A DNA stretch of 64,000 bases from Pyrocephalus nanus (Eukaryota; Chordata; Aves; Passeriformes; Tyrannidae): NCBI GenBank assembly GCA_038380795.1, contig CM076268.1:20811001-20875000 (forward strand). Direction: 5' to 3'. This document shows positions 13,774-28,700 of this stretch, in pieces (the first letter of the stretch is position 1; every line of letters begins with the position of its first letter). The translations under genes were made by a program, and so were the position numbers. Below the pieces are notes generated by a model. That model saw only the letters and a program-made list of their open reading frames with translations. It was not told the origin of the DNA and did not search any database.

Positions 13774-16700
13774 CTGAAGTTTACCTACTGCTTTCCAAGC
13801 AAACTATGAGGAAACATGAAAGAATTTTCTATGCTTAAGTAAATGCTGCTCAAGGAACAAGACAACCTTTAGCAGGAAAAGGAACTACTGTGGTACTGGC
13901 TGGGACAGATGCCACACTACTTTATTGAAAGGAATGGAAATTTGGTGACAATTTCTATCTACACAGCATGTATTCAAACACTCATTAAAATGTTCACTGT
14001 TCCAAACACACACTAAAATCAAAACACTCAGCATAACACATTTCAGTTGCTCTGACGAGTCTTCTAGAATCTGTGGACTTGTTACAGCATTTTCCAATGT
14101 GCATAAATATCCTTCTGTTAGAGGCTTCTCACTTCTAACAAGTTAAATTGACTTCTTGAAGAAACAGCAACTGCTTCTGCATTTAGTTTCTGCCACTAGT
14201 CTCTCTAATTCTTTGTGAAACAGACACAGTCAGTAATATTTGTTTTTAACAGAGAAGAGATCACTGAGATTGATGGAAGGAGAGACTAAGGTGAAATACC
14301 TAAGTAGGGCACATGGATAGCTACTTGCTTCAGTGTTAGGAGTAAGACAGTCACTCGGGATCTAGAGAAGGCAAAGGCATTACATTAAGTTATTGAAAGA
14401 GACTGTTTACAGTTAGATAAACTTTAGGAAGAGGTTACAGTTTCATGCAGTACTCGGAAGAATAAATCCTTACTGGGGGACAGTAGAGCATTACTGTCAT
14501 AGATGCCACTACTTACAAGGCCCAGAAACCTCATAGTTATGGATTAACCAGAGAGAACTGCAAGCCACATACATAGTGCCTCACAGGACATCAAAGAATA
14601 TGTACAGAATACTGTGAGAAGGACCATCAGACAAGGTATCCTAACACCATTTCTCAGAAATCATCTGTTCTATATCTGCTGTTATCTTTTGAATTCTGTA
14701 GCTGTTACAGCTGCCTCGTGTGACACTCTGCAATAAGCAGGCTTAAAACCTAGTGAATCCACTCAGCAGGGGATTTCTCCTGTCAGAGGGAATCCTTTTG
14801 TAGCATAAGACAATTGCAGCTGTTCCTTCCTCAGCTCCTGCTAGAGGAAATGCAGCTGGGAAAGTTAGCAAGGCCTGGACAGCAACAATTCCTCTGTTCC
14901 CGGTTTCTGGAATAACAGGTCAGGAATAATTTATATAACTTTTAGAGCAAGGTATAAGCTGACTTGTCTAACCTTTGCTTGGACAAGTTAAGCACAGTTC
15001 GCCACACAAACTGGGAAATTAGTGTGGTCTCTGCGTCTCTAACCTTGTCTCCAACTCTATTTCCATCTGCATTTGACACTTTCTCAATTACATTTGAGAA
15101 AACAAGTCTTGTAGGATGCAAGGCTTTCAGGGAGCTGGTGTTTCCAATTATATCAGAACCTTGCTAATCTGCTCACTGTTACAGGGGCTGGCACAGAGCT
15201 CTATGCTCAGCTACCAATTCAGATGCATATGCCAAGATCTTCTGCAGAAGGAAAGCAGAGCATGATTTAAATTCATGAATTTTTTCTAAAATTGGAAGAT
15301 CCATTTCAAACCCTGTAGATAAGCATTTGTAGATATGCCTGTACAAAGAGAAACCCTGTTACCTTAGGCTGGATGACACTCTAAACAAGAAGGCTTACCC
15401 TATTACTATTAATTAGTCAAAGTGTCAGGCAGGGGATTTTAGTAATGTTTTTAAAGATTCATTTACATCAATAAGAAACACACTTCAGTCTTCTGTAATG
15501 CTTGTCTCGTGCCCATCGCTCCAGTATGAACATTCAACACCTGTCCTTAACCAAGACAGATTGTGGGGCTTTGTTCAATTTGAGTGGTTTTAGTTCTCTT
15601 CGCTTGGATACAACTGCCTTGGAAGTACTGGAGTAGTCAAACACCAGTTCAAGAAGGGCACTTGAGAAGAAGGGTCTCAAGTTTCATTAAAGCCAACAGA
15701 TCTAGGCAAATGGACTGTTGCACCTTTGCTTATCAGGATTCATTCCAGGAACTATACAAATGATGCATTTAGGTACACCAGAGTTCCTGCTGCAGCATTC
15801 TAGTCATGCTCCTGCAGCACACAACTGGAAGTCTAGCAAAATTATCCTTCTCAGACAGCTAAATTAGATCATTCAGAACGCCAAGACTCTTCAAATAAGG
15901 ATTGCTGGTTTCCATCCATCTAGCTTAGGCAGGTCTCTTAAATAGTAATTTTCCCTCTACTTTGTTTTCTTATATTGCCTGCAATGCAGAAAAGGCCCTG
16001 TGCAGGATTCTTTCAAGAGCAAAAGCAAAATAATAGACAGGACAAGATACATAAGACAGAAAAATTGAAGAATTTGACTTTTTAAGAAGTGTTTTCAGCT
16101 AAGGCTTGTGTTAGTCATTCTTTGACTTAATCAGCCTTTCCATGGTGGCTATGGCAGTCAAGCTGCACCAGATTTAAGACAACATATGGGGAAAAGAAAA
16201 CAAATTCACTTGTAAAGGAACTCCACTTGTGTATGAGATTAGTCTAGGTGTGAATGAGATTAAGTAGTTTATCCCCAAACAATTTCCATTTCCCGACTCC
16301 TGTGCCAACTAATAGTTTGCCACAAGCAGAAAACTGAGTGCCAAATCTTATCCTGTAGTTCAGCAGAGTGCTGCATCTTGAAAACCCATTTTGGGAGAAG
16401 GGCTGGACTTGGAGGTGATAAACAGGATAGGAGAGTTCAATGCTATGTGGCCGCTCCTCAGTTCCTTCCAAAAATAAACTACTACACCCTTTGAAACAAA
16501 ACGTTGACCATACAAGACATTAAAGCCCTTAGCTCAAGCACTCTTTGTACACAGCAGGAGGAGATGTTATCAGGAGTAGCCCAGCCAACAGAAACAACTG
16601 CTAAAGCAAAATCCTTTTGTGACTGGTCCATTGTTTCTGAACACCCAGCAAGAAGCAAAGGGTCTCCCTCACTGGAACGGAACAAACGTGTGTAACAGCA

Positions 16701-19700
16701 AGAAGCTTTGCAAATATCATTAGCTACTATTCAAAACAGCAAGACAGTGAAATAACACAATGCAGGGGCTTACACATGCTTTATCACTTCTTTGCCATTC
16801 CCTCTCCCCACGCACAACCACTGTCCCAAACAATAAAAGGGCAGGAGGTTGCTGTCCAGTGAATGAAACAGGACACTGTAAGGCAGGAACCCCTGAAGCC
16901 AGGCTGAGTTAAGTGCAAACTGCTGTAAAAAGCACAGCGAGAACCTGCAGTCAGACTGAACTTCTGGCTACACTACTGTACCAGTGAGCAAGGACACGCA
17001 ATGACATTTATCACGCCTTGCACAGATAATAGTTTGGAATAGGACTGCCTCTTTATGCATCTGAGCACAGACAGACTCTGGCCCATGCATGTGCAATAAT
17101 GCAGCGTCAAAAATCATCCGTGCCATTTGGAGATTACTATTTCCTCACTGGGGTTCCACAGACACACAAGTGTCAGATTTTTTTGATTTTGGCATGTCAT
17201 CCACACAACAAACTCTCATTCAAAGCATATAAAAAAGTCACACAGAGGACAAACAAGAATTATGTTATTATAGCTGATACAGCCAGAGCAAGACACATAA
17301 AACAGGAGAAGTAGCTAGGAGGAGAATGTAAGAGGATCCGAGATAGAGCAGTCCCACCCGACGATGTGCTGCCAATATTTTAAAATAACAGCTCCCAGAA
17401 GCATCTCCCTGTCATGTGATGGATCTCACACAGCAGGAGTGGCTGTGCTGTAGAGAGAAGTGCTGGGTGGGTCAAGGAATCTGTTTGCTCTTCTCTTGTT
17501 TTCTCCATTTAAACAATGTTTTTATAAACACAACCAAGGAGGGAGGTGGCTCCACTTGGCAGACAGGCTCCTCCTGAGAAAATTTGCTGGAAGTGTTTAT
17601 TCTCTGCTCCTGAAAGCTGTTCTGAGCATACTCAATAGCTGTGCACAGAGCTCAGCAGGTACAACCCAAAGCAGTGCCAAAGGCTTTATACAGAGTATTA
17701 GACTGATCCTTCCCTCAACGTTCCTCTTTCAGCCTTCCAAAAATACCTGCTCTTCCAGTATAAGAAGATGTGAGTAGTGTAGTTTTACTCCCAAGATTGC
17801 TTGCATGAACCTCAAACAGGGTTGAATGAGTAATAACCAGAAAATGCACTTTGGCATAAGAAATCACTTTCCTCTTCAACAAGGGCTGGTTCCTGAAATT
17901 CCAGTGACCATCTTCTCAACACACAGTAGTCCATACTAGACAGACTGACATAGATATACTGAGCAGCATAAGAATGCTTTAGAATTTCCCTTCTTTTAGG
18001 CATTCACTTGTTTTCTGACCACTTTTTGGGTCCTCAGAAACAGAAGACATGTAAAAAGTACTGCAGTGCAACAAGGCTCACTCCTGTTCTCACTAGGAGA
18101 TGCAGTGTAGGAGGAAGCTGCTCTTAGATCACCCGTTTCAGTCCTCTTCCCCCACACACATATAGATGATGCTTAATTATAACTGACACATATTTCTGCT
18201 GCAGGGTTTGCTTTATGCATTTCAGTCACCCACTGCTAAAAAAGCACAATCTTATTTTTAGTCCCAGACCAGATCCCCAAAAATCAGAGCTAGCCAGCTC
18301 TTTCATGCTTGGTTAGAGGGAGACAAATGTATCTACCTTACATACTTCTGTCTTTTCATGATCAGTAACCAGGTGTTGAATTGCACTATGAGGACTGGGA
18401 GACTGAGGCATTACAAAGCTGCTTACATCGAGGCCACTCATGATTTATGCACTATAATGATTAGCCAGAATCAGCCTCTGGGGTTAAGCTTGCAGATACT
18501 AGTTTGCAATAGACAGAAATAGTAAGTGACCTAATCAAGTATTTTACTACTTCATACATAGCCTAATTAAGATATTATAATGTTCAGGAAGTAACATAAG
18601 GTCCATGCCCCGTAAGAGATTTCTTGTAATATGAGAAAATCACTTTTGTGTAGGTTTAGAGTGATTAATGAGAGGAAAATAGCATTAGAAAAATAAATAA
18701 ATAAGAACCAGAAACATACAGGAATGTTGGCAGAGAAATACAGAGGCCCATTGGCAAATAAAAGCAGCACTGTGATCTAGGCTGAAAATAGTTCCAAGTA
18801 AATTTATCATCTTTAGTACATTAATAAATCCATGTGCACAGCATGTGGAGAATGTGTGCTATAGATGCTGAAAGCAAGGGTAAAGGAAACAGTCCATGTT
18901 ACCATCAGGTATTTAAAAGAATCAGACTCTTCACTCTGGTGAAACAAAGGTCATCTTGTTTCAGAGAAGACATGACAAACATGGATTTGTGCTCCACACA
19001 GGACAAAATTCATGGTGGTCAGAACATAGTGACAGCAGGCAAAGTCCTTATTTCCAGTAGCTTAAATGTAATCTCCTGTTTTAACAGGCTGAACTTGTCA
19101 AGAAGGCCCAAGTGAGGGTGAGATCAGAATCCATTGCTTGAGAAGGCTGGAAGTCAGCATCCTTATCAGAGGGTTCAGCCTGCTCCCACTGGAGCCAGAA
19201 AAAGGAAACCTATCACTATAACGTATTGCATCCTCTCCATAATGCATGTCTAAATGCAACTACAGTGCAGCCTGAGGCTGGCACTGAGTCTGCCTTGCCT
19301 GGACAGCTTCCCCTCACCCCCACAAGGGCTCACATCGGGCCACGTCATTCCTCATTTTAGGACTCTGATCCCTCTGATTTGTGTTTTGGTTACAAACCAC
19401 TGTTGACAGCTGGCAGCCAAGACTCCCAGTGTGCATGTAAGTCACACAAACACCATAAGCAGTCTCCAAAAGGTGTGCTAAGTTTCCATACTTCAAACTG
19501 CAGAAGACCTGTACCTGCTGGAGGTCACAGCCTGGGTAGCTAGGGACAAGCACCACAGCTGAATGGGAAGACTAATGTGCAGTTTCCGACGGGTAACATC
19601 AACTTGGACAAACAAAAATTACCAGAGCCAAGTCACAACGTTGCTTTGGTATACCATGATCCAATAGTTAATCGTTCAAGGATTCACCTTCCTCCACTTC

Positions 19701-22700
19701 TGGAATGCTGATAGTGCCACCGTTTCCCAGGGGGTCAGTGTTTCATGACTGCAACATGAGAATACCATGCACTTCCTGTGAGGAAGAAACACTTAACTAA
19801 CTACTGGAAAACTTTAGAGCAAAAGCAGGTCTTGATCTAAGGATGTCAAACTACATTAAGTCTGCTGCATTCTAGGCACATTTTGTAACTGTTCATTTAT
19901 CCACAGCATTAATAGTTTACCCATCATTTCTAGCTTAAAGTTGCTGACTTCCATTTACCACAACTATCTCTCCTGCTTTAGTCTGAGCTACCTAGATTGC
20001 TTTTCCTTTGTGAGATTTTTCACTATGCTAACTTCAGCTAAAACTATGATCCTCAAGAAAATGTCATTATCTAAATTGCATCAGATTTGTCTCCAGCATA
20101 GAAAACTTCAGAGCCTTACTGAGAAAGCCATGTTTAGTTCATAATACTTTTAATAGCAATTACTAGGAAGCCCAACAGATGGCTGAAAAGCAACTGTGGG
20201 GTTTTTGTTATCATGGGTAAATTCAGCTGCATAAACAAGATAGAGACCAAGTTCTGGCTTATTTCAGAGACTCCTCCTTCATAATTTTCCCTGCAGGATA
20301 TGGAATGGCTACAAACAGGACAAATTCAGTGCCTGATAAGAGTATTAGATTAGAAAACATTACTGACTCCATATCCCCATGCACAGCGTAGTGTTATAGT
20401 TGTGCCTTTTTTTTTTTTTTTTAATACTTCATCACTTGCCTTTCAAACTTTCTATTTAAGCTTTTGAATCACCAGTTGTGTCTTCATCAGACCAGTAAGA
20501 AGCTTTCAGTTGCTTTGCATTTTTCTTTAAATTAATCGCCATGGTCAACTTCGAAGCCTTACCCAAAGTGCAGTTTAACGCGATTACACGTGACTTCCAG
20601 GTCTTAAAACCTCAGCAAAGGCAAAATGTTTAAGTCAATTTTCATCTTAAGAAATAGTCTCGGAGTACATGGTGATTATCACAGCTTATTACACAAAATG
20701 AACCTGATGATTTAAGCTGGTTTTGTATTTAGGATTTTACTCTTGAATAATTTTTCAGTTTTTCAAATACTCAGGAACACATCTAGCAGGCAACAGAATC
20801 ACTGCTTGAAACATTACAAAAGTCAAGGAAAAAGTTTTAATCTATTGCACTGTGTGATATCTACAAGACAGCAGTGGAGCATTCACATCAATAGCATTGA
20901 CTGAACATCTTTTGTAAATAAAAGGTAAAATTAAAAACAGCTATCAAGTTATTATTATAAGGGAAGGTATACTGATTCTTACAGATAATGTATAGTGGCT
21001 GCTAGTGCTGAGCCAGTCTGAGTGGCATATTGCAGATAATGAGGCCAAGCTCAATGTTGTCTCGCGTTGCAAGTTAAAGAAGGAGTAAGCATGTTGATGT
21101 AGTCACGTATTTTTAAAATACGCCTTTTAAGTGTTCCCTGAGTCTAGTAGTCCTTAAGCAAGAGAATATTCTGATGGTTATTTTGGGTGTTGATGTTACT
21201 AGGCAACATACATACCATCCTACACAGCTGGCCATACCTGTCCAGGATCATGCAAAGAAGGATGACATTGCAAAACTGTGAGCAGAGCTGGATCAGATAT
21301 TTGAAGAGGCAGGAGCAGAATGCCTGTAGTGTTATGTGACTGTCAGTTTGTGTGCACTAGGGTAAAACTATAGGAAGCCTACGGACTTTTTAGTCTCCCA
21401 CATCAATTCTTCTGGTAAATTTGTACAAGGAAGACTGATTTTTCACAGAGTGTCTCTTTTCATATGACTCTCTTTTTAGGCTGAAAAAAGATACTAATAA
21501 ATGGCATTCAGGGAACCCCAATGAAGTAGGTAAGAAAGATTTTTCCTAGAACTTTTGCATCACTCTTGAGCACAGATATTTTATGACCTGGTAAAGACAG
21601 ACATCTGTGCTCTTGAACATTCAGCTTTAGAGAAAGTAAGGTCAATTCTTAAAGTTGAGAAGCAACATCCTGAGACAAAGCAGCAGCAAGTTGTTGTTAT
21701 TATTAACATTATGATATTGTTATTATGTAATGTTACTGTTACAAGGTGCTTTATGTGAAAAGCACAGACAGGACCAAAAGAGTTTATAATAAATTGTAGT
21801 AGGTATAGAGTATTCAATGACAACCACAGCAAGTCCACAGCCCTTTATGTCTGCAACATGTCTCAACCTGATGTTGCACACCTGTGTTTAGCTATTGCAT
21901 TTGAAACATCTTTTTAGTGAAGTCTCAGAATTAGACTATCTATTCATTACTCCATAAATCCTGTTGAATTCAGAGGAACCATTCCTGAAAGCAAAGTCAA
22001 CTGTATTGTGAACATTATTAATAGAGCAAAAATCTATTTGCAAAATTTGTTTTGATACAGGTTTTTAAGTGTGTTCTTCTACTAAGTCATGGCCCAACAA
22101 ATTTTGCAAAACATTTACGTAATTGCTCATGAAAACAGAAATCTTCAACAAATATTTTCCTTTTTTTTTGATAGAAAAATATTTGACCACACTTGGAATT
22201 CAGAATTATGCTCCTTAGTCATTGTTTGAACTCCTAAAAGCATGAGTAAACTGACAGTTTTATGCCAGCCATCTCAAGACTGTTTTACACCAATCACCCA
22301 CCATTCATGTTCATTCCCCTATCCTATATGGTATCATGTGGCTCACTGCATGACTCAAACCACGGCCACTACACAGAATCATGCACAAATACTGGTGCAA
22401 GCACTTCTCACAAAGGTTTTAGTCTTCTCTGTCTAGGAATGATCCTGTAAGAAAAATTTGCATGGATAAATACTAATAAAAAATTGTAAGATTAAAGGGC
22501 TGTTGGGGAGTTGGTTTGCTGGTTGGTTGGTTGATTGTTGGGGGCGATTTGCAGGTGTTTGCCAGCCTTTATTCTTGCAGAAGAAAAGGTTGTGGCAAGC
22601 TGAAAGTCAGCTGGGCTGTGTCAAACCCTAAGCTGGTATCAATGCAGTGACTGATTGTTGTCTCAGCTGAGGATCTGGCCCTTTACATACTCTCAACAGG

Positions 22701-25700
22701 GGAAGGCTGTAGAAAGTGACTTCCACAGAATCAGGCTCTGTGTGCATTTCCTGTCATTCTTTATCTCTAGTTTTCCATTGGTCTGTTTCATAATTTTATG
22801 AAATGTCACTCCAATTATATTTGGCTTTACCGTTATATAATTCCCCACACCCTCCCCCAGCCCTGATTCCACTACTGCTATATAGTCTATACATACACTT
22901 TATAAACTCTAGAAACAATTTTTTAGCTTTCAGATAATAAGGAATTACATTTCCTTTGATTGCATGGTAACTAGATGGGCTGCCAATTGAATAGTGAGTG
23001 TATTTAAAAAGAAGGAAAACCAACTGCAGACAAATATAGGTTTTTGAATCTTCTGTTAATACAGCAGCACTATGTCACAACAGTGACTAGTCCAGACTTG
23101 CTAACTCCAGTAGCATAGGTGCTCACTGTTATCGCTATGCAGATTATCGGATCCATTAAAATAGTAAAATGCAATATGCTAAAAGGATATTTACCTCAAG
23201 TTTCATACCCCAAGAAGTCACTGACCCACTCCTGCAAACTGCATGTCTTCTGCAAGGCTTCATAAAGAATCAGACTCAACGTCATCAATTATTTATATAG
23301 CAGAGTCCTTTTTTTTTTTTGAATTCATGTTCTAGATGGAACTATGGCCTCAAAAGAGACTGATATCTCTGTCCACTATATACTTTAACTATAGCTTTAA
23401 TGATTTTTAAAATTATTGTTATTTTACAAAGTCTTTTGTAAAGACTATGCTATAAGTGCGTTAATTTTAGGAGTCTTTACTATTTTAGTGCTTTTAAATG
23501 CACAAATAGTTTTCCAAATTTTCTGACCTAGCCAACATTATTAATCCATGAATTTCAGAAAAATAGGAAACAAGACACACCAGATCAAGATTAGAATTTG
23601 ACATGATATTCAGAAGGGCTGCAGAGCTAAATTCTAGGTTGAAGAGAAGTGACAACTACTTTATGCCAAATTCATCACTAGCATAAATAGATGCAATTTC
23701 CAAATTTATGCCAAGTTGCAGCCACTTATTCTGAGAACATGACCTTTTTCATTCCAGTTACTCCTACCTCCCCCTGCCTCCAATCCCTTCTTTATTCTGG
23801 CACACAGCCCAAGATTGCGTGCACCAGTTATGTTTTTATAATACTCCAGTCTCAGTTTCCACTAAGAGGTAAGAACAGCCAAAATGCACATTACAGGGCC
23901 CTTATAAATAGTTAAAATCTAAACAACACTCCTAAAAGAAGAACAGACTGAAAATGGCAGCAAGATGCTAGATCTTACAAGTTGTAAAAATGCTGAAAAT
24001 GGAGGAATCAAACATAGTTTGGTTGAGGAATCAGGGTGCACAAGACAGTACAGCTTCAAATATGATTCTGTGTTGATTAATAACAATGAGCATATATATT
24101 ATATTTTGCTCAAGCACAAAGCACTGAGAACTTGTAAATAACATGTTAGATAGCAGGCTAGAGATTAAAGAGGGATTCAGTTCGCTATTACTACAGGGAG
24201 ACCTCAATAATCCATGGATGCCTCATCCAGATGTCTAGGTATCCAAAGGCCTAAAGTGTAAGCAAATCAATAGGTCAACAATGTAGGTTTTTCTATTAAT
24301 CTCACAAAGGTTTTAAAAGCTACCTGGAGTAGCCAGGCCTGGCTGTATAGCCATCATTTAAAGATTTTGCTGCCTCTTGTCATGACAAGCCTCAGCTTTC
24401 TCCAAGACAAAAGTGCTGAATATAACTTTGAACAAAGTTACAGCTAAGGATGATTGTTGCTTGGCTTTTAGCCCACTTAAAGACTGGATCAAAATTCTTG
24501 TCCTTTATCCCTTCACTTTCAGTTGAACAAGGATTTGACATTTTCTCTTGCAGTAAATCACTTCAAAGTTATTTTAGTTTTACATCCTAGTAGCTCAATA
24601 AAATCTCTCTTTCAAGATTTTAGCACAAGTATTGAACTAACATCTCTGAAGACGAAAGACCAGTCAACAGAAAGCACACAACAGAGAGTTACAGAGAAGC
24701 CTTTCATTGACCTAATCATGATCCACTTGGTGGATATAAATTTGGATTTGATATGAATGCAGACTTCAACTTCACCATATCTGTCTGCATATTGTAATGG
24801 CAGTCTGTGTCAAAAGCTACAGATGTCTGATTTGCAGATGCACTGAGATGAACAAACCCAGGGCTGAGAGCAATGAGAAGACACCAAGATTTAAAATACT
24901 GTCCTAGAAACGGAAGGTCCACATGCTGTCAACTACCATTTGAATCAGCTAATTCTTATTGCACAGAGGGTCATTCAAGATCCAGTTTAGGAGCTGAGTT
25001 GTGGAAGCTGGTGAATTCAGCTATTTAAATTCAGCTTTTAGAGAGAGAACAGTATATACAGGAGTAGAACTGCAAGGTACATGCACATTCTTGAAACTGT
25101 TCTGTGACTGCCAAAGTCATCTGGATGCAAATACTAAATACAAAATTGCAGCCTACTATTCTTTGCATAATACTTGCAACATCGGGACTTGGAGCGATCC
25201 CTCGTACGGAGTGATCCACACGGCTGGAACAACCAGAGCAATCACAGAGTTAAAGAACCCCTTTCCAGTGTTAATGGAAGTTAGGAGTACAAAAAAAGAA
25301 ACCACATCATATAGCTATTGTTACAGCTGATGTGACATATAAAGGCTTAGAGGTATCAAAATGTCATGGTCTGTGTTCTTCAGCAAGTTTTAGTTCCAGA
25401 AGTTTCTATGGCAACTGAATTGTTAATCCACGTGGTTTATATTCCAATTCATGCTACAGATCACATTTGACAAATGCCATCAGCTATCAATTTATGGCTA
25501 ATTGATTCTGTGTTGGGGGATATAAAGTCCTATTTGCTGGGTTGCAGTGATTATGTTGGTTTTGTATTTTTACACACTGCTTCTTTTAACCACAAAGATG
25601 AAACCCCAAATATTTTAAAAAAGAGCATTAAAATACAATGTAAAAGAAGCAAACAGGCTCAGTATTTGTAATATTGAGTGCCTAGAGTGTCCCTTCTGTT

Positions 25701-28700
25701 ACTTTCCCCACACATATCTTCTTGCATAGACATTATTGGGCAGGACTTCCCTGCACCTCACAACAACCTGCTGAAGCTCCAGCTCACTGCCAGCAATGTT
25801 ATGGGTTATAGTAGCAAGGGACAGAGAACAGAACAGCAAAGGATCCTCTTAAGGGATATTTTATGGCAAGTGTACTCCGTTTAAGGAGTATGGTTATTTC
25901 TCCCCATTCAAATATTTTTATCTGCTTCCCACTAGAAATTATTGTGAACTGTTAAAACTCACCAGTTTTAACATTCAAAAATACTGTAATCAATTTAATA
26001 AGACTGCTTAAATTAAAAGTTAATTTGACGCTCAGACTCGAAAAAACAATATTTAACAGTTTTGAAGATTTAGCAGTCTTAAAATTAGAACTTGTTCCAT
26101 TTTCCAATAATTAGTATTTGTATCATAATTATAGTTTGTCTATGATTTCAGTAATCCTTAAAGAGCTTAGCTGCAAATAGAGAGTCCTTATCCAATGTAC
26201 AAGAATGTTTCCAACCAGTGGAAAATATTCAAAAGCCCTTCAGATACAGAGTTTAAGAGATCCCTATGGATTTGGGGGGAAATGGGGGGATGAAGACAAC
26301 ACACATAAATGACTACCAGATACTCAAAGTCTGCAAAATTAGGTATAATTTGAGATCAGAGTCCAATGCTTTCAGAGAGACTCCAACATTCAGAAAGTAT
26401 TTAGGGTATTAGCATGTGGTACTTACCTCATTCCAAAACTTATACAAGGCCTGTCTCTCTGAATGTTCTTAGCTCAGCTTTGGAGAGAGCAATTTCATTT
26501 TTTAGTTCTATTACTTAACCCTGAACCTTTTCCTCAGGCCACTTATCAGCATCATACCAACAAATCCCCCACAGGTAAAGTTTTCCTCTGTGACAGCCTC
26601 TGGACCCAGCCAAGGATTTCCACAAGACCTCTACCTAGAAACTCTGGCCCAGTCATATGAGTTACTGCAAAACCATGCCTCTAACAACCCTGTTATCCTA
26701 GACATGATATCAGCTGAAAGATTTAAGATTTATTAGTGTCTACCTGCTGTTTACATCTTGTTAAGGAGCCTTTTCAGAAGTTTGTACACAGTATGTCATT
26801 TCTTTCTCTGAGTCACAAGTACAAAACATGATATTGCCCTGACCTGTAATTTCAATGGAAAAGTCTCAATTATATCCATGATTTATTACCCCCATACAAC
26901 TTCTACTATTTTAGGTGGAATCTTCAGAAAATAAAAGAGGAATACCTGAACCTAGAAGTTCTGTTAATATCAAACATAAGCTTTTCCAGTGAAAACCCAC
27001 ACCAATAAGAGTGTGTGTTCAATAACTGTATTTCCTAGTATTTTTCTGCAGAGTTCAAGCTCCTGAACAGCTAAGTCATTAATTTAGCATGTGAATAAGA
27101 AATATCCCTTAAAATACAGGGCTTTTCATGCAGGCAAGCTTAAAGCCATGGGGATCCATTGTGAAGTCTGTTCAAAACAGTAGCTAAGTTTCTGGGACAG
27201 TTCTATTTTCATGGAGTGGAAACTACATTAACAAATCCAAGGTTCAGTACTTCTGTTCCTTCCTAGTCTGCCACAGTTCTTTTAGTTCAGTGTCTTTCCA
27301 GTATCAACTACAATATCCTTCCAAGAGCAATACTTCTGTGCTCAGATTTTTCCATGCAATATCATGCAAAACCTAAGAATTTAAGTCACACTGCAGAAAT
27401 GTAAAAAACATTCAGAAGAACTGGAGGGAAAAAAAAAAAGAAAAAAGATTCCACAGATAGCTTTTCAACAGAGCTACAGAATTTGCAAATCAGTTTTGTT
27501 GTGCCAGTCACTAATCTGTGCTTTCATATTCTGATATCATTCTACAGTTGCCAGCAGATTTAGCAAGACAGTGCTTTATCACCTGATCAACTGCATTAGA
27601 ACACTAATGGCATTTTTAATTTAAAATGGGCAGTAGACTCCTTAGCCTTGGTATAATTTTGGATGTTTTCACAGCAAATATTTTCAGTTGATATTTCCTC
27701 TCCTCACTTGCCTTCTCCACATACAACTATCCATTGAGGACAAGCATTTGACCCTTGAATGAAAAAGAAAACTGGCAGTTTAGGGCTCTGTAGACTATCT
27801 GTTCAATCTGTGAAAAAACTTGAAAGCCTAATAACAGTAGAAATCACGAAGCAGAAGGTCTTCTCTATTATAGGGGAACCAGGAAATTTTGTGCTTACCA
27901 GTAGTTGAAATACATGCTGTATGACAAGTTTAGAAGCATGATTTCTGGGAATTGGAAGAGATTTTAAATCTCAGTAACTAGCTGTAGTAAGTGTTCTCAA
28001 TAGTATGAAATACTTTTTTACTTCTAAAAAGGGATAAGAGGAGAATAAAAAAAAAATATCACAAGTGGTGTGACTTTTTCTAAATAAATTCAACAGACTG
28101 CTGAAAAGCATTAAATAGGAAAAAAAACAACTTGTAGGGACTCTGGTAGCTCAAAAGTAAAATCACCACTATTCTGGATTTTCCTTTAATTGTAGTACCT
28201 GAGTATCACATTATCATGTGCATGTACAATCAATCTTATCCAAGGTGTGACATAAAAAATAAACAAACTACAAAGAACACAGCACCTTTCCAAATTTCAG
28301 ACTATGCTAAGTATGCATGTCTGTAAGGCAATGTCATTCAGCATTCAGTGCTTAGTCTTTATTTCTGCATTTGTTTCTCATTTCTTTCCTGCTGTCCTCT
28401 TGGGATAAGGTTGATGTGGGGAAGTTTAAAGGTAAAAGAAATAAAAAGGAAAAGCAAGAACAAAATACCATGTAAGCTACTTCAGTGGTGTCTTTCACTC
28501 ATATTGTGAAGCTGGGCAGCTCAAGATCTTTCTTAAGATCACGCCACTATCAGCTACCCTAGATAACCTTCTCCTTCACACTGGACCTGCAGAAGGGCAG
28601 TGCAGACACGTCCTGCTGCCAGACTGGTTTCCAGCTTCTTTTGGGCAGTATGTTCAGATCACTGAAACAGTCTTCAGGGAAGACTTTGGAAAAATGTGAT

